A stretch of DNA of 64,000 nucleotides from Ruegeria halocynthiae (GTDB lineage Bacteria > Pseudomonadota > Alphaproteobacteria > Rhodobacterales > Rhodobacteraceae): assembly GCF_000743705.1 (NCBI RefSeq), contig NZ_JQEZ01000001.1:860070-924069 (forward strand), in the 5' to 3' direction. The notes under the pieces are model-generated. The model made no database searches. It was not told where the DNA came from and saw nothing but the letters and a program-made list of their open reading frames with translations. Every line of letters begins with the position of its first letter. The stretch's first letter is position 1. A program made the translations under genes and the position numbers. This document shows positions 1-8,330 of this stretch, one piece after another.

Positions 1-631
1 TATCCTTGCCAAGCCATAAATCGGCCGCCTGATGCGGCACGTCGCTGCCCAGCAGCTTGGCCAGCTGGGCGTCCGGGTGCCCCGCAAACTCTTCGAAGGG
101 CAGGACAGACAACTGTGTATTGGGAAACGCCGCCGCCAGATCCGTGATGACATCCCGCCAGCTACGATGGTGCTTGGCGATTTTGGCCCAGCGCACATTC
201 TCAGCAAAATCTTTCTTGTTCCGCACAGCATAGCTGACAACCGAAGACCAATAGGTGTTCAGCGCCCGAACGTTCAGGGCAACCTTGGAAATACGCCCAT
301 CAAACACATCTGCCACCAGGCGCGCGCGCAGGTCGGCCTCGGGGTAAAGCTCTCCCTTGTTCAGGTTTTGCCGCATCGTGCCTAGAAAGTTCTCTTCGCT
401 CACCAGCAGGCGTTGGAAACCCTGCTGCTGCAACCGGTCCAGTTCACGATGAAGCGTGGCATGGGAGTCATCCGTCAGCGACTTTAACGAGCGAAGGTCT
501 GTTTCCCGCGTTGTCTCTGGCCCCCAAAAGGCAACACCCTGTTTGGCAAGCGCTGGCGCGTTTCGGCGCATATATTCCTGAAAACTGGTTGTGGCACAGC
601 GATGGGCACCAAAATGCAAGATGATTTCCAT
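1..631 (-). CDS. Sulfotransferase-like protein, C-terminus cut by window edge
   Basis: The frame is open from the ATG at 631 to the window edge (about 210 residues, no stop). It begins MEIILHFGAHRCATTSFQ. The H-x-G-A-H-x-x-x-T-T-S-F stretch at residues 6-17 resembles the 5'-PSB (PAPS phosphate-binding) loop of bacterial sulfotransferases, where a G-x-x-R/K-x-x-T-S core is usual. The rest looks like a soluble alpha/beta protein with no signal peptide. If active it would move a sulfate group onto a carbohydrate or small molecule, but acceptor and function cannot be read here. The promoter must lie in the 631-763 gap shared with the divergent DUF4174 gene. Family call moderate, function open. 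Confidence 0.6.
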   Translation of the reverse strand, partial: MEIILHFGAHRCATTSFQEYMRRNAPALAKQGVAFWGPETTRETDLRSLKSLTDDSHATLHRELDRLQQQGFQRLLVSEENFLGTMRQNLNKGELYPEADLRARLVADVFDGRISKVALNVRALNTYWSSVVSYAVRNKKDFAENVRWAKIAKHHRSWRDVITDLAAAFPNTQLSVLPFEEFAGHPDAQLAKLLGSDVPHQAADLWLGKD

Positions 632-762
632 GTGCTTATCCCCCCACACGACCCTGCGTCGGGGAACGCAATGACGATTTGAACACTTTTTTGATGGCCA
701 CCTGCATTCGGACAGTCGCTTTCATCCAAACAGAGGCTATATTCGTTTCAACAGGAGGCCCT

Positions 763-1209
763 ATGACACGAACGCTTGCCTTTGTTTTCTCGGCACTATT
801 CCCGCTGGCCGCATTGGCCGCTGACGGGTCCGCACCGACAGAAGACGAATTTGTCCGGCCCGCAGGTGACAGCGAGCTCAGCGAATTTCTATGGGTCAGC
901 CGACCCATCGTCGTCTTTGCCGACACTCCCGCCGACCCGCGATTCCAGCAACAAATCGACATGCTGCTTGAGGGCGAAGAGGCGATGCGCGACCGCGATG
1001 TGGTCGTGCTGACCGACACTGATCCGACGGCGCCGTCACCGATCCGGTCGAAATTGCGCCCGCGCGGGTTCCAGATGGTATTCGTCGACAAGGACGGCGT
1101 CGTCAAACTGCGCAAACCATCGCCGTGGAGTGTGCGTGAGATCGGCAGATCCATCGACAAGACGCCCCTGCGCGAACGCGAGATCCGCGAACGACGCGGG
1201 GGCGGCTGA
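763..1209 (+). CDS. DUF4174 domain-containing secreted protein
   Basis: A 148-residue protein. I start it at the ATG at 763 because AGGAGG lies at 753-758 and the product then opens with a clean signal peptide (MTRTLAFVFSALFPLAALAA, cleavage after about residue 20). The remainder resembles DUF4174: a thioredoxin-like alpha/beta fold with a D-R-D-V-V-V strand and a G-F-Q-M-V-F-V-D-K-D-G strand pair, but without a CxxC motif. The last residues are Arg-rich and end in a glycine run. Probably periplasmic; function unknown. It converges on pccA, 76 nt away. An in-frame upstream ATG at 679 would bury the signal peptide and is unlikely. Confidence 0.75.
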   Translation: MTRTLAFVFSALFPLAALAADGSAPTEDEFVRPAGDSELSEFLWVSRPIVVFADTPADPRFQQQIDMLLEGEEAMRDRDVVVLTDTDPTAPSPIRSKLRPRGFQMVFVDKDGVVKLRKPSPWSVREIGRSIDKTPLREREIRERRGGG

Positions 1210-1285
1210 ACGCATTCGCCACGCCCCCCACCCCCGGCGCAGTGCGTCGGGACTGGTTGGGCATATGGCAAATACGCAATCATGA

Positions 1286-3331
1286 TCATTCGAACTCGAT
1301 GATCACATCGTCCACGGCCAGGCTGTCGCCAGGCCCTGCGTTGATCTTGGCAACCACGCCCTTTTTCTCGGCGCGCAGGATGTTTTCCATCTTCATCGCC
1401 TCGACAGTACACAGCGCCTGACCTTCCTGAACCTCTTGCCCCACTTCGACGTCGACCTTCACGATCAGGCCGGGCATCGGGCACAGCAGCATTTTCGAGG
1501 TATCAGGCGGCAGCTTTTCTGGCATCAGCTTGGCCAGCTCTGCCTGACGGGGGCGGCGCACATGCACCTTCAGGTCCGCACCCCGGTTGCGGATACGGAA
1601 CCCACCCGAGATTTTGCCAACCTTCATCACCAGCGGGCTGCCATCAACGTCCAGCACCGCCAATTGATCACCCGGCGTCCAGTTCGATGCGACACGCAGA
1701 GTTTTACCATCTGCGAATTCCACGGTTGCGCCTTGCTTGTCCGCCTCGACTTTGACGTCGAACTCTTGCCCCTGCACTGCGACATTCCAGCTTTTGCCGA
1801 TCTTACGTTCGTGATTGTCCATCCGACCCGACACGCGGGTGCGGCGGATTTCGGCGACCCGGTACATCGCCGCGCAGGACGCCGCGATCCGGCGCAGGTC
1901 AGCCTCGGGCAGTTCAACGCCGTCGAACCCGTCCGGATACTCCTCGGCGATAAAGGCGGTGGTCATTTCGCCACTGATGAATTTCGGGTGATCCATCACT
2001 GCCGACAGAAACGGCAGATTGTGACCGATGCCTTCAACCTCGAAACTGTCCAGCGCCACGCGCATCGCCTCGATCGCCTGCGCACGGGTCGGGGCCCAGG
2101 TACACAGCTTGGCGATCATCGGGTCATAATACATGCTGATCTCACCGCCCTCAAAGACGCCGGTATCGTTGCGCACAGCGGCCTCACCCTCGGGGGCGTC
2201 ACCCTGCCATTTGTCGTTCACCAGCAGCGGGCCAGCCGCGATTTCCTGCGGCGGGCGATACCGGGTCAGACGGCCAATCGACGGCAGGAAGTTGCGATAC
2301 GGATCTTCGGCATACAGGCGGTTTTCGATGGCCCAACCGGTCAGGGTCACGTCATCTTGGGTGATCGACAGCGGCTCACCCGCCGCGATGCGGATCATCT
2401 GTTCCACCAAATCGACGCCGGTGATCAGTTCGGTCACCGGATGTTCCACCTGCAAACGGGTGTTCATTTCCAGGAAGTAAAAGTTCTTTTGGCCGTCAAC
2501 GATGAATTCCACCGTACCCGCGCTGGCGTAATCCACGGCCTTGGCCAGGGCCACCGCCTGCTCACCCATTGCCTTACGCGTCGCTTCGTCCAGAAACGGC
2601 GACGGGGCCTCTTCCACCACTTTTTGGTTCCGGCGCTGGATCGAACATTCCCGTTCGCCCAGATAGATGCCGTTGCCGTGGCTGTCGCACAGCACCTGAA
2701 TCTCGATATGGCGCGGCTGGGTCACGAATTTCTCGATGAAAATCCGGTCATCGCCAAACGAGTTCGCAGCCTCGTTCTTGGACGATTGAAAACCCTCGCG
2801 CGCTTCTTCGTCGTTCCAGGCGATCCGCATCCCCTTGCCGCCGCCCCCGGCGCTGGCCTTGATCATCACCGGATAGCCGACTTCGTTCGAAATCTTCACC
2901 GCCTCATCGGCGTCTTCGATCAGGCCCATATAGCCGGGTACCGTCGAAACGCCTGCTTCTTGGGCGATCTTCTTCGAGGTAATCTTGTCACCCATGCTTT
3001 CGATCGCACCAACCGGGGGGCCGACAAAAGCCACGCCCTCGACGTCCAGCGCCCCGGCGAATTTCGAGTTCTCGGACAGGAAACCATAGCCGGGGTGCAC
3101 CGCCTTTGCACCGCTTTGACGGACCGCATCCATGACCTTTTCGATCACGATATAAGACTGGTTCGCGGGCGGCGGGCCGATATGGACGGCTTCGTCCGCC
3201 ATCGACACATGCAACGCATTCTTATCCGCGTCCGAGTATATGGCGACCGTGCTGATACCCATCTTGCGCGCAGTCTTGATGACCCGGCAGGCGATCTCGC
3301 CCCGGTTGGCGATCAGGATTTTGTTGAACAT
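1286..3331 (-). CDS. pccA: Propionyl-CoA carboxylase alpha subunit (biotin carboxylase / biotin carrier)
   Basis: This 681-residue subunit carboxylates its own biotin with ATP and bicarbonate and passes the carboxyl group to PccB, making (S)-methylmalonyl-CoA from propionyl-CoA in the cytoplasm. Visible parts in order: the N-terminal biotin carboxylase fold (KILIANRGEIACRVI), the ATP-grasp region with the glycine-rich loop KASAGGGGKGMRI, the EMNTRLQVEHPVTE catalytic segment, a linker domain used for holoenzyme assembly, and the C-terminal biotinyl domain with EAMKMEN, biotin on Lys647. Length fits the Ruegeria pomeroyi enzyme. It follows a small lipoprotein gene by 114 nt on the same strand. 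pccB is 3.3 kb further along, on the same strand and on the far side of the porin gene, so the two subunits are not in one operon. Confidence 0.97.
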   Translation of the reverse strand: MFNKILIANRGEIACRVIKTARKMGISTVAIYSDADKNALHVSMADEAVHIGPPPANQSYIVIEKVMDAVRQSGAKAVHPGYGFLSENSKFAGALDVEGVAFVGPPVGAIESMGDKITSKKIAQEAGVSTVPGYMGLIEDADEAVKISNEVGYPVMIKASAGGGGKGMRIAWNDEEAREGFQSSKNEAANSFGDDRIFIEKFVTQPRHIEIQVLCDSHGNGIYLGERECSIQRRNQKVVEEAPSPFLDEATRKAMGEQAVALAKAVDYASAGTVEFIVDGQKNFYFLEMNTRLQVEHPVTELITGVDLVEQMIRIAAGEPLSITQDDVTLTGWAIENRLYAEDPYRNFLPSIGRLTRYRPPQEIAAGPLLVNDKWQGDAPEGEAAVRNDTGVFEGGEISMYYDPMIAKLCTWAPTRAQAIEAMRVALDSFEVEGIGHNLPFLSAVMDHPKFISGEMTTAFIAEEYPDGFDGVELPEADLRRIAASCAAMYRVAEIRRTRVSGRMDNHERKIGKSWNVAVQGQEFDVKVEADKQGATVEFADGKTLRVASNWTPGDQLAVLDVDGSPLVMKVGKISGGFRIRNRGADLKVHVRRPRQAELAKLMPEKLPPDTSKMLLCPMPGLIVKVDVEVGQEVQEGQALCTVEAMKMENILRAEKKGVVAKINAGPGDSLAVDDVIIEFE

Positions 3332-3445
3332 GGAACGTCCTTTGTCTTGGTGTTTTGAAAACGCAAAACGCCGCCGCAGGGCATGATCCCCACGACGGCG
3401 TGATGCGCGATGACGGTCGGGGCGACAGGCGCCCCAAAATTTACG

Positions 3446-3649
3446 TTACCTGCAGTTGTGCTGCGTCTTGCAATACAGGACGTTGCCCGCAGCGCCGACC
3501 ACTGCGCCGAACAGCGGGTCGGCGTTGACAACCGCCGCACCCACGGCCCCCGCGCCGCCGCCCAGCAGGGCCTGTTCACCGGTCGAGTTGCCGCAGGCGG
3601 CAAGGCCCGCGCAGACCGCAATTGCAAGGAAAGCTCGTTGAATTCGCAT
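3446..3649 (-). CDS. Small glycine-rich lipoprotein upstream of pccA
   Basis: A 67-residue protein with a lipoprotein signal: MRIQRAFLAIAVCAGLAAC, lipobox G-L-A-A-C with the acylated cysteine at residue 19. The mature part is rich in Gly, Ala and Val (GGGAGAVGAAVVNADPLFGAV), as in small glycine-zipper envelope lipoproteins, and ends with two cysteines in YCKTQHNC. I expect it to sit in the outer membrane or periplasm. Its gene precedes pccA in the same direction, so it may be co-transcribed, but no metabolic link is evident. Function unknown. Confidence 0.75.
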   Translation of the reverse strand: MRIQRAFLAIAVCAGLAACGNSTGEQALLGGGAGAVGAAVVNADPLFGAVVGAAGNVLYCKTQHNCR

Positions 3650-3789
3650 GTTCTCTGCCCTTTTTTGATTCTTGACTGATTGACGGCCAGTTGCCGGAAG
3701 GCAGAGGGATTACACAACGAAAGTTGGTGTGTATCGGAATTATGCGCAGGTTTTTGCCTCTTTTGCGCTGCATAATGCGCAAAGAAAAG

Positions 3790-3828
3790 CGCGGGCAGGA
3801 TTTTGTGGGAAACACAAGCCTGCCCGCG
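3790..3828 (-). terminator. Strong hairpin, terminator-like on the minus strand, with no gene upstream
   Basis: A 10-bp perfect outer stem (CGCGGGCAGG at 3790-3799, CCTGCCCGCG at 3819-3828) encloses a 5-bp inner stem (TTGTG at 3803-3807, CACAA at 3813-3817). Read on the minus strand it is followed by CTTTTCTTT, as in an intrinsic terminator; on the plus strand purines follow. No minus-strand coding gene lies between it and the porin gene, so it may end an unannotated small RNA, or terminate antisense transcription from the porin region. Confidence 0.5.
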
Positions 3829-4167
3829 GAAGGAAGGGGTACGGAATAGTAGGTGCATGTGCGGCGCAGGCAAAGTAGAGCCGCACAGCCTATTCACCAT
3901 GCACGGGGCGGTTGCGGCTGCAAACTGGGATTCACGGCCCGCTAATTTTCCGGCTGAATCCTGCCCATTCGACATTTCGCCGCGCAGATTCGCGCCGATC
4001 CGGTGCTGCATGTATTCGGTCACACCGAGCTGCGACGCTGTCACATATCCGTTACAAATCTGACGCCCCGCGCACATTTCTGCGGCTGCATCATCACAGT
4101 GCGGCCTTGCAGCATTGTGAAAATTTGTATTCGCAGGCATAAGGTTAACCGATCTGTTCACCCAAGC

Positions 4168-4191
4168 GTGAAAAACCATGGGGTTTTGCAC
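4168..4191. promoter_or_regulatory. Operator-like inverted repeat upstream of porin
   Basis: Arms AAAACC (4172-4177) and GGTTTT (4182-4187) flank ATGG and extend, after one mismatch, to GTG (4168-4170) and CAC (4189-4191). It lies about 110 nt before the porin start. A similar shorter repeat lies 33 bp downstream, about three helical turns. A regulator binding in tandem is plausible; which one is unknown. Confidence 0.4.
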
Positions 4192-4204
4192 ACTTTTGCT
4201 TGAG

Positions 4205-4220
4205 GAAAATGATGGTTTTC
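4205..4220. promoter_or_regulatory. Second operator-like inverted repeat upstream of porin
   Basis: GAAAA (4205-4209) and TTTTC (4216-4220) flank TGATGG. It resembles the repeat at 4168-4191 in its A-tract, ATGG core and T-tract. The two centres are 33 bp apart on the same DNA face. It lies 80 nt before the porin ATG. Confidence 0.35.
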
Positions 4221-4299
4221 TTGCCATTCTCGTGATTTCCATCGCTGACATTTGCGTGAAATCTTTCGTGTGCACACTCGCATACAAGGAACCACCCAC

Positions 4300-5451
4300 A
4301 TGATTACAAAGAGAAAAAAGGCATTCCTGCTTGCTGCCTCTGCGCTTAGTGTGACCAGCACGCATGTTTATGCCCAAGATGCCCAGACCCAGTCCGAACT
4401 GGATGCCCTGCGCGCCCGGGTCGAGGCGCTGGAGGCGTCGACGCCAGGGGCCGGCACCGGGGATCTGAAGATCGGAAACACCACTCTGGACGTTTACGGC
4501 TACGTTAAGGCCGACTTTTTCTATGACTTCGAGTTCGATCAGGGCGACACCGCGTTCGTGAACAACATCGGCGAACCAGCGAACGCAACCAGCGGCACGT
4601 TCGGTGCCACCGTCCGTCAGTCCCGGATCGGATTGCGCACTACGACACCCAGTGCGGTCGGCGATATTGGCGGTCAGCTGGAAGTGGACCTGTTCGCGTC
4701 CAACGGAACCGCAGAGCTGCGCCTGCGCCACGCCAACATCACGATTGGTGACAGCTGGCTGATTGGTCAGACGTGGACCAATTTCATGCCGCTGGACACC
4801 TATCCGACGTCGGTTGAATTCAACGGTCCGGTTGGTATTCCCTTCGCCCGGGTTCCACAGGTTCGCTATACGAACAGCTTTGCCTCGAACACAACGTTTT
4901 CGACATCCATCGAAGAGAATGTCAGCGCTTCGAATTCCGACGATCCTGTCCTGACCGCAGCCCTTGAATACAACGATGGCAAGTACGTCGCCCGGGCGTC
5001 TGCCCTGTATGGCAAAGCCGAATCTGGTGGCGTCGAAGTTGATCAGAGTGGTTTCACCGTATCCGGCTCGGTCCGTCCGTGGCAGGGCGGGTTGTTCCAA
5101 GTCAACTATGTCAGAGGCGAGGCGCTTGGTCCGTATCTGATCGGTGTCGGTGCCGCTGTCGTCGGTGGTCAGGCTAACGATGTGGATGGGTACACCATCG
5201 AATTCCGTCAGGACATCGGCCCCAAATGGAATGTTGGCATCGCCTACGGCAAGGAAGACTACGACCTGCCGACCTCGACCGGAACGCTGGCCTTTACCGA
5301 GCTTGAGACGATCCACGTCAACGCCTTTTACAAGTTGACTGAAGATCTGACGCTGAGCGCCGAATACATCTATGGTGAGCGCAACGATGCAACGACTGGC
5401 CGGACCTTTGACGGCAACCGTGTGCAGGTCGCTGCCCAGTTGAACTTCTGA
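4300..5451 (+). CDS. Outer-membrane porin with N-terminal coiled coil (DcaP-like)
   Basis: A 383-residue outer-membrane channel. The start is the ATG at 4300, behind AAGGA at 4286-4290; it gives a basic signal peptide (MITKRKKAFLLAASALSV...) cleaved after the VYA at residues 23-25. Next comes a short coiled coil (SELDALRARVEALEAS), then a long run of amphipathic strands with many Gly, Tyr, Thr and Asn, ending in the C-terminal phenylalanine (AQLNF) used by the BAM complex. The YGYVKADFFYDFEFD opening and the coiled coil fit DcaP-like porins, which pass anionic solutes. The gene is alone, with a large structured upstream region and a downstream hairpin. The solute is unknown. Confidence 0.85.
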   Translation: MITKRKKAFLLAASALSVTSTHVYAQDAQTQSELDALRARVEALEASTPGAGTGDLKIGNTTLDVYGYVKADFFYDFEFDQGDTAFVNNIGEPANATSGTFGATVRQSRIGLRTTTPSAVGDIGGQLEVDLFASNGTAELRLRHANITIGDSWLIGQTWTNFMPLDTYPTSVEFNGPVGIPFARVPQVRYTNSFASNTTFSTSIEENVSASNSDDPVLTAALEYNDGKYVARASALYGKAESGGVEVDQSGFTVSGSVRPWQGGLFQVNYVRGEALGPYLIGVGAAVVGGQANDVDGYTIEFRQDIGPKWNVGIAYGKEDYDLPTSTGTLAFTELETIHVNAFYKLTEDLTLSAEYIYGERNDATTGRTFDGNRVQVAAQLNF

Positions 5452-5464
5452 CGCCACATATCGG

Positions 5465-5490
5465 CCCCGCCCTACGTTGGGCGGGGTCTT
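5465..5490 (+). terminator. Hairpin after the porin gene
   Basis: CCCCGCCC (5465-5472) and GGGCGGGG (5479-5486) flank TACGTT and are followed by TCTT. It starts 14 nt after the porin stop. The stem is strong, the T-tract weak. It could also end the converging minus-strand unit. Confidence 0.6.
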
Positions 5491-5531
5491 GCCACTAATG
5501 GCCGGGATATGCGACGCCATTGACCGCAAGC

Positions 5532-5885
5532 TCAGGCCACTCCACCAAAGACATCCGGGAAAGACGCTCGCGCCGCATCCAGATCAATCACCAGCAGCGC
5601 GTCATAGCTGGCCGGGTCGAACGGGTCCTCGGCCGGAATGACCTCGCGGTCGAACAACCAGCTCAGGCGGCCGGCGTCCAGATTGCCACGCTCGAACGGC
5701 TGATCGCCAAAATGTTCCAACAGGGCCTCGATAAAGGCGACGTCTGCGCGCCGGTCCGCCGGTTTGCGGTCGCGGAAACGTTCCCGCCGTGTCAGGGGTG
5801 TTACCCCTTTGGGATTGGCCCTGCGAATGACAAACTGATAATCGGTTCCGGCCAGGCGTCCGGGAAACCCGCGATGTTTCAGCAT
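5532..5885 (-). CDS. Conserved hypothetical protein, last gene of a coupled trio
   Basis: A 117-residue soluble protein, rich in Arg and Asp, with no signal peptide, membrane segment or motif I recognise. The phrase YDALLVIDLDAARASFPDVFGGVA closes the protein. Its ATG lies inside the end of the preceding 46-residue gene (7-nt overlap, ATGCTGA), which suggests translational coupling. Gene order is DUF6497-like, 46-residue peptide, this protein; all may continue the pccB transcript. Function unknown. Confidence 0.6.
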   Translation of the reverse strand: MLKHRGFPGRLAGTDYQFVIRRANPKGVTPLTRRERFRDRKPADRRADVAFIEALLEHFGDQPFERGNLDAGRLSWLFDREVIPAEDPFDPASYDALLVIDLDAARASFPDVFGGVA

Positions 5886-6019
5886 ACCTGCACCTCATTG
5901 GTTGTTTGGTTCACAAGGTCAGGAACCTCGTGCCCGGGATGGAACGGGATCATATTGCGCACCTCCAAAGCCGCACTGGTGTTCAGAAACGCCCTGAGTG
6001 TGTGAAAATCTGGTTTCAT
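5879..6019 (-). CDS. 46-residue peptide in the middle of a coupled trio
   Basis: Reading on the minus strand from the ATG at 6019 gives MKPDFHTLRAFLNTSAALEV..., 46 residues ending in V-Q-V-C. It starts 2 nt after the stop of the DUF6497-like gene and its own stop overlaps the next start by 7 nt. That tight packing on both sides, rather than any homology I can name, is the evidence that it is real. No signal peptide. It contains F-H-P-G-H-E-V, which could bind a metal, but that is a guess. Confidence 0.55.
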   Translation of the reverse strand: MKPDFHTLRAFLNTSAALEVRNMIPFHPGHEVPDLVNQTTNEVQVC

Positions 6020-6021
6020 AC

Positions 6022-6501
6022 TCAAAGCCCCTCCCAGATACACCGGGATTGCTCCAGCCGGTAGGCCTCGAAGAACTGCGTCGCGTCGGGCGAGGAACGC
6101 CCGAATTCGATCGGCCGATCAGACAGCGAAATGACCACCCGTGCTGGGTTCAGCCGATACTGCGCCACATAGGCCACGGCCAGCGTCTGACATAGATGCT
6201 CCATATCCGCGGCGGCGACGTCGTAACCGATCCGCCCGACGGTCGAGCCGATCTTTGGGGCGATAAAGCGAAAACGTACCCATAGCTCACCGGGATTGTC
6301 GTCCAGCAGGACATCGCTCAGATGAACGGGCTGACCTGATGGAACAGGCAACAGGGTTTCGGCAACAGCGGGGGAATTCCAACCCAACAGGATCAGGACA
6401 AAGGCGCGACCCCAGACCCACCAAAGGTGAGCTCCTCTCTCCAGGGTCGCGCGCGCATGGCTTTTGGCCCGCGCTTTTCTATGTCTGATAAGGCATTTCA
6501 T
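6022..6501 (-). CDS. DUF6497-like periplasmic protein
   Basis: A 159-residue protein with a long basic N-terminus, then a hydrophobic stretch (AFVLILLGWNSPAVAE) that looks like a signal peptide ending near residue 48, and a mature domain of about 110 residues with three cysteines at most and the phrase ELWVRFRFIAPKIG. I associate this with the Rhodobacteraceae DUF6497 group, from memory of the family only. The start is uncertain: the first 25 residues are Arg-rich, but I see no better in-frame start near the signal. It lies 113 nt after pccB and is followed by two overlapping small genes. Function unknown. Confidence 0.6.
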   Translation of the reverse strand: MKCLIRHRKARAKSHARATLERGAHLWWVWGRAFVLILLGWNSPAVAETLLPVPSGQPVHLSDVLLDDNPGELWVRFRFIAPKIGSTVGRIGYDVAAADMEHLCQTLAVAYVAQYRLNPARVVISLSDRPIEFGRSSPDATQFFEAYRLEQSRCIWEGL

Positions 6502-6614
6502 TTAGCAGTTTCGGCCCCAAAGTCAAACTTGCCCCTAGGTAATCCCACCCTGGCCACCCGAATGGAATGATCCCAATGGACGAACGGTCAGGCAGATCGA
6601 CAGGCCAAGATCCC

Positions 6615-8147
6615 TTACAGCGGAATATTATCGTGTTTTTTCCACGGGTTCTTCAGCTTCTTGTTGCGCAAGCTGGCAAAGGCCCGTGATACGCGGCGGC
6701 GGGTGGACTGCGGCATGATTACCTCGTCGATAAAGCCCCGCTCAGCGGCGACAAAGGGGTTGGCGAACCGGTCTTCGTAATCCTTGGCGTGGGCCGCAAT
6801 CTTTTCGGCGTCTCCCAGATCAGCGCGGTGGATGATCTCGGTCGCGCCTTTGGCCCCCATCACCGCGATCTCGGCGGTGGGCCAGGCATAGTTGAAATCG
6901 CCGCGCAGGTGTTTTGAGGCCATAACGTCATATGCGCCGCCATAGGCTTTGCGGGTGATCACGGTCACTTTGGGAACCGTCGCCTCGCCATAAGCAAACA
7001 GCAGCTTGGCACCGTGTTTGATGACACCGCCATATTCCTGCGACGTACCCGGCAAAAAGCCCGGAACATCCACCAGCGTCAGGATCGGAATCTCGAAACA
7101 GTCGCAGAACCGGACGAACCGCGCCGCCTTGCGTGAGCTGTCGATGTCCAGACACCCGGCCAATACCATCGGCTGGTTGGCGACGACGCCAACCGTCTGC
7201 CCTTCAAGCCGGATGAACCCGGTGATGATGTTTTTGGCGTAATCTTCCTGGATCTCGTAGAAATCGCCCTCATCGGCCACTTTGGTGATGAGTTCTTTCA
7301 TGTCGTAGGGCGTATTCGGGTTGTCAGGGATCAACGTGTCCAGCGAGGTTTCAAGACGACCGGGTTCATCAAAGAACGGGCGCACAGGCGGCTTTTCACG
7401 ATTGTTGAGCGGCAGGAAGTCAACCAGACGGCGCACCTCGGCCAATGCCTCGACATCGTTTTCAAACGCGCCATCGGCAACGGATGACTTTTTGGTGTGG
7501 GTCGATGCCCCGCCCAACTCCTCGGCGGTGACGACCTCATTGGTGACGGTTTTCACCACGTCAGGGCCGGTCACGAACATGTACGACGTGTCTTTGACCA
7601 TAAAGATAAAGTCGGTCATCGCCGGGCTGTAAACCGCACCACCCGCGCAGGGACCCATGATCACGCTGATCTGTGGCACCACGCCCGAGGCCATGACGTT
7701 ACGTTGGAAAACTTCGGCGTAACCTGCCAGCGAGGCGACCCCCTCTTGGATTCGCGCCCCGCCCGAGTCGTTGATTCCGATCACCGGCGCGCCATTCTGG
7801 ATCGCCATATCCATGATCTTGCAGATTTTCTGCGCGTGTGTTTCCGAAAGCGAGCCGCCGAACACGGTGAAATCCTGGCTGAACACATAAACCATCCGGC
7901 CGTTGATCGTGCCCCAGCCGGTGACAACGCCATCACCCGCAGGCTTTTGATTTTCCATCCCGAAATCGGTGCAACGGTGGCTGACGAACATGTCGAATTC
8001 TTCGAAACTGTCCTCATCCAACAGCAGTTCAATCCGCTCGCGCGCGGTCAACTTGCCGCGGCCGTGCTGCGCGTCGATACGTCTTTGCCCACCACCCAGC
8101 CGGGCGTCGTTGCGGCGGTCTTCAAGCTCGGTAAGGATGTCTTTCAT
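6615..8147 (-). CDS. pccB: Propionyl-CoA carboxylase beta subunit (carboxyltransferase)
   Basis: This 510-residue subunit transfers CO2 from PccA-bound biotin to propionyl-CoA. Start at the ATG at 8147 ([12 protein letters not shown]), the usual length; a longer frame to 8219 would translate the promoter region. Crotonase-fold motifs are clear: [17 protein letters not shown] for the acyl-CoA oxyanion hole, [12 protein letters not shown], and in the C-terminal half [18 protein letters not shown] for the second oxyanion hole. It forms an alpha6-beta6 holoenzyme with PccA. Upstream lie TTTGCAAA-type elements shared with the pccR promoter, so it is probably controlled by the PccR regulator encoded 1.4 kb away. 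Confidence 0.97.
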   Translation of the reverse strand: MKDILTELEDRRNDARLGGGQRRIDAQHGRGKLTARERIELLLDEDSFEEFDMFVSHRCTDFGMENQKPAGDGVVTGWGTINGRMVYVFSQDFTVFGGSLSETHAQKICKIMDMAIQNGAPVIGINDSGGARIQEGVASLAGYAEVFQRNVMASGVVPQISVIMGPCAGGAVYSPAMTDFIFMVKDTSYMFVTGPDVVKTVTNEVVTAEELGGASTHTKKSSVADGAFENDVEALAEVRRLVDFLPLNNREKPPVRPFFDEPGRLETSLDTLIPDNPNTPYDMKELITKVADEGDFYEIQEDYAKNIITGFIRLEGQTVGVVANQPMVLAGCLDIDSSRKAARFVRFCDCFEIPILTLVDVPGFLPGTSQEYGGVIKHGAKLLFAYGEATVPKVTVITRKAYGGAYDVMASKHLRGDFNYAWPTAEIAVMGAKGATEIIHRADLGDAEKIAAHAKDYEDRFANPFVAAERGFIDEVIMPQSTRRRVSRAFASLRNKKLKNPWKKHDNIPL

Positions 8148-8217
8148 GGCGATAATCCCCTGTGAAATTTGGCGCGACCCTATACGCACAGGCAGCGGGA
8201 CCAAAGCATCTTTCGGC

Positions 8218-8268
8218 AAATTTGCAAATCTCTGAAAACACAGTTCAGGAAAACTGTAAATTTGCTAA
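8218..8268. promoter_or_regulatory. Candidate PccR operators in the pccB / exporter divergent promoter
   Basis: A palindrome ATTTGCAAAT spans 8220-8229 and a related element TTTGCTAA lies at 8261-8268, 40 bp on. TTTGCAAA also occurs just upstream of pccR. From memory, the Rhodobacter sphaeroides PccR operator is built from paired TTTGCAAA elements; the second element here is imperfect. The region also serves the divergent exporter gene at 8331, which might therefore be affected. Confidence 0.55.
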
Positions 8269-8330
8269 GTATCACATTGGAACGCGATCTTGGATGGCAA
8301 TCCCGGAAACGACCACTATACCTTTGAACC

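Larger units (their letters stand above)
3650..4299. other. 650-nt non-coding spacer between lipoprotein/pccA and porin genes
   Basis: No convincing coding frame lies here. It holds the promoters of two divergent units and several structures: a 7-bp inverted repeat TTTGCGC/GCGCAAA (3762-3783), a long hairpin (3790-3828) and two operator-like inverted repeats just upstream of the porin gene (4168-4191 and 4205-4220), each listed separately. Its size and structure are unusual for this tightly packed region, so a small RNA or a long regulated 5' leader is possible. Confidence 0.6.

Noticed and set aside
1436..3358. Long plus-strand open frame (640 codons) opposite pccA
   Set aside because: High-GC antisense shadow; His/Arg-rich translation with no domain, while the opposite strand is a complete PccA.
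3313..5529. 738-codon minus-strand frame crossing the lipoprotein, spacer and porin
   Set aside because: It runs antisense to a clear porin with signal peptide and C-terminal Phe, and its translation shows no family features.
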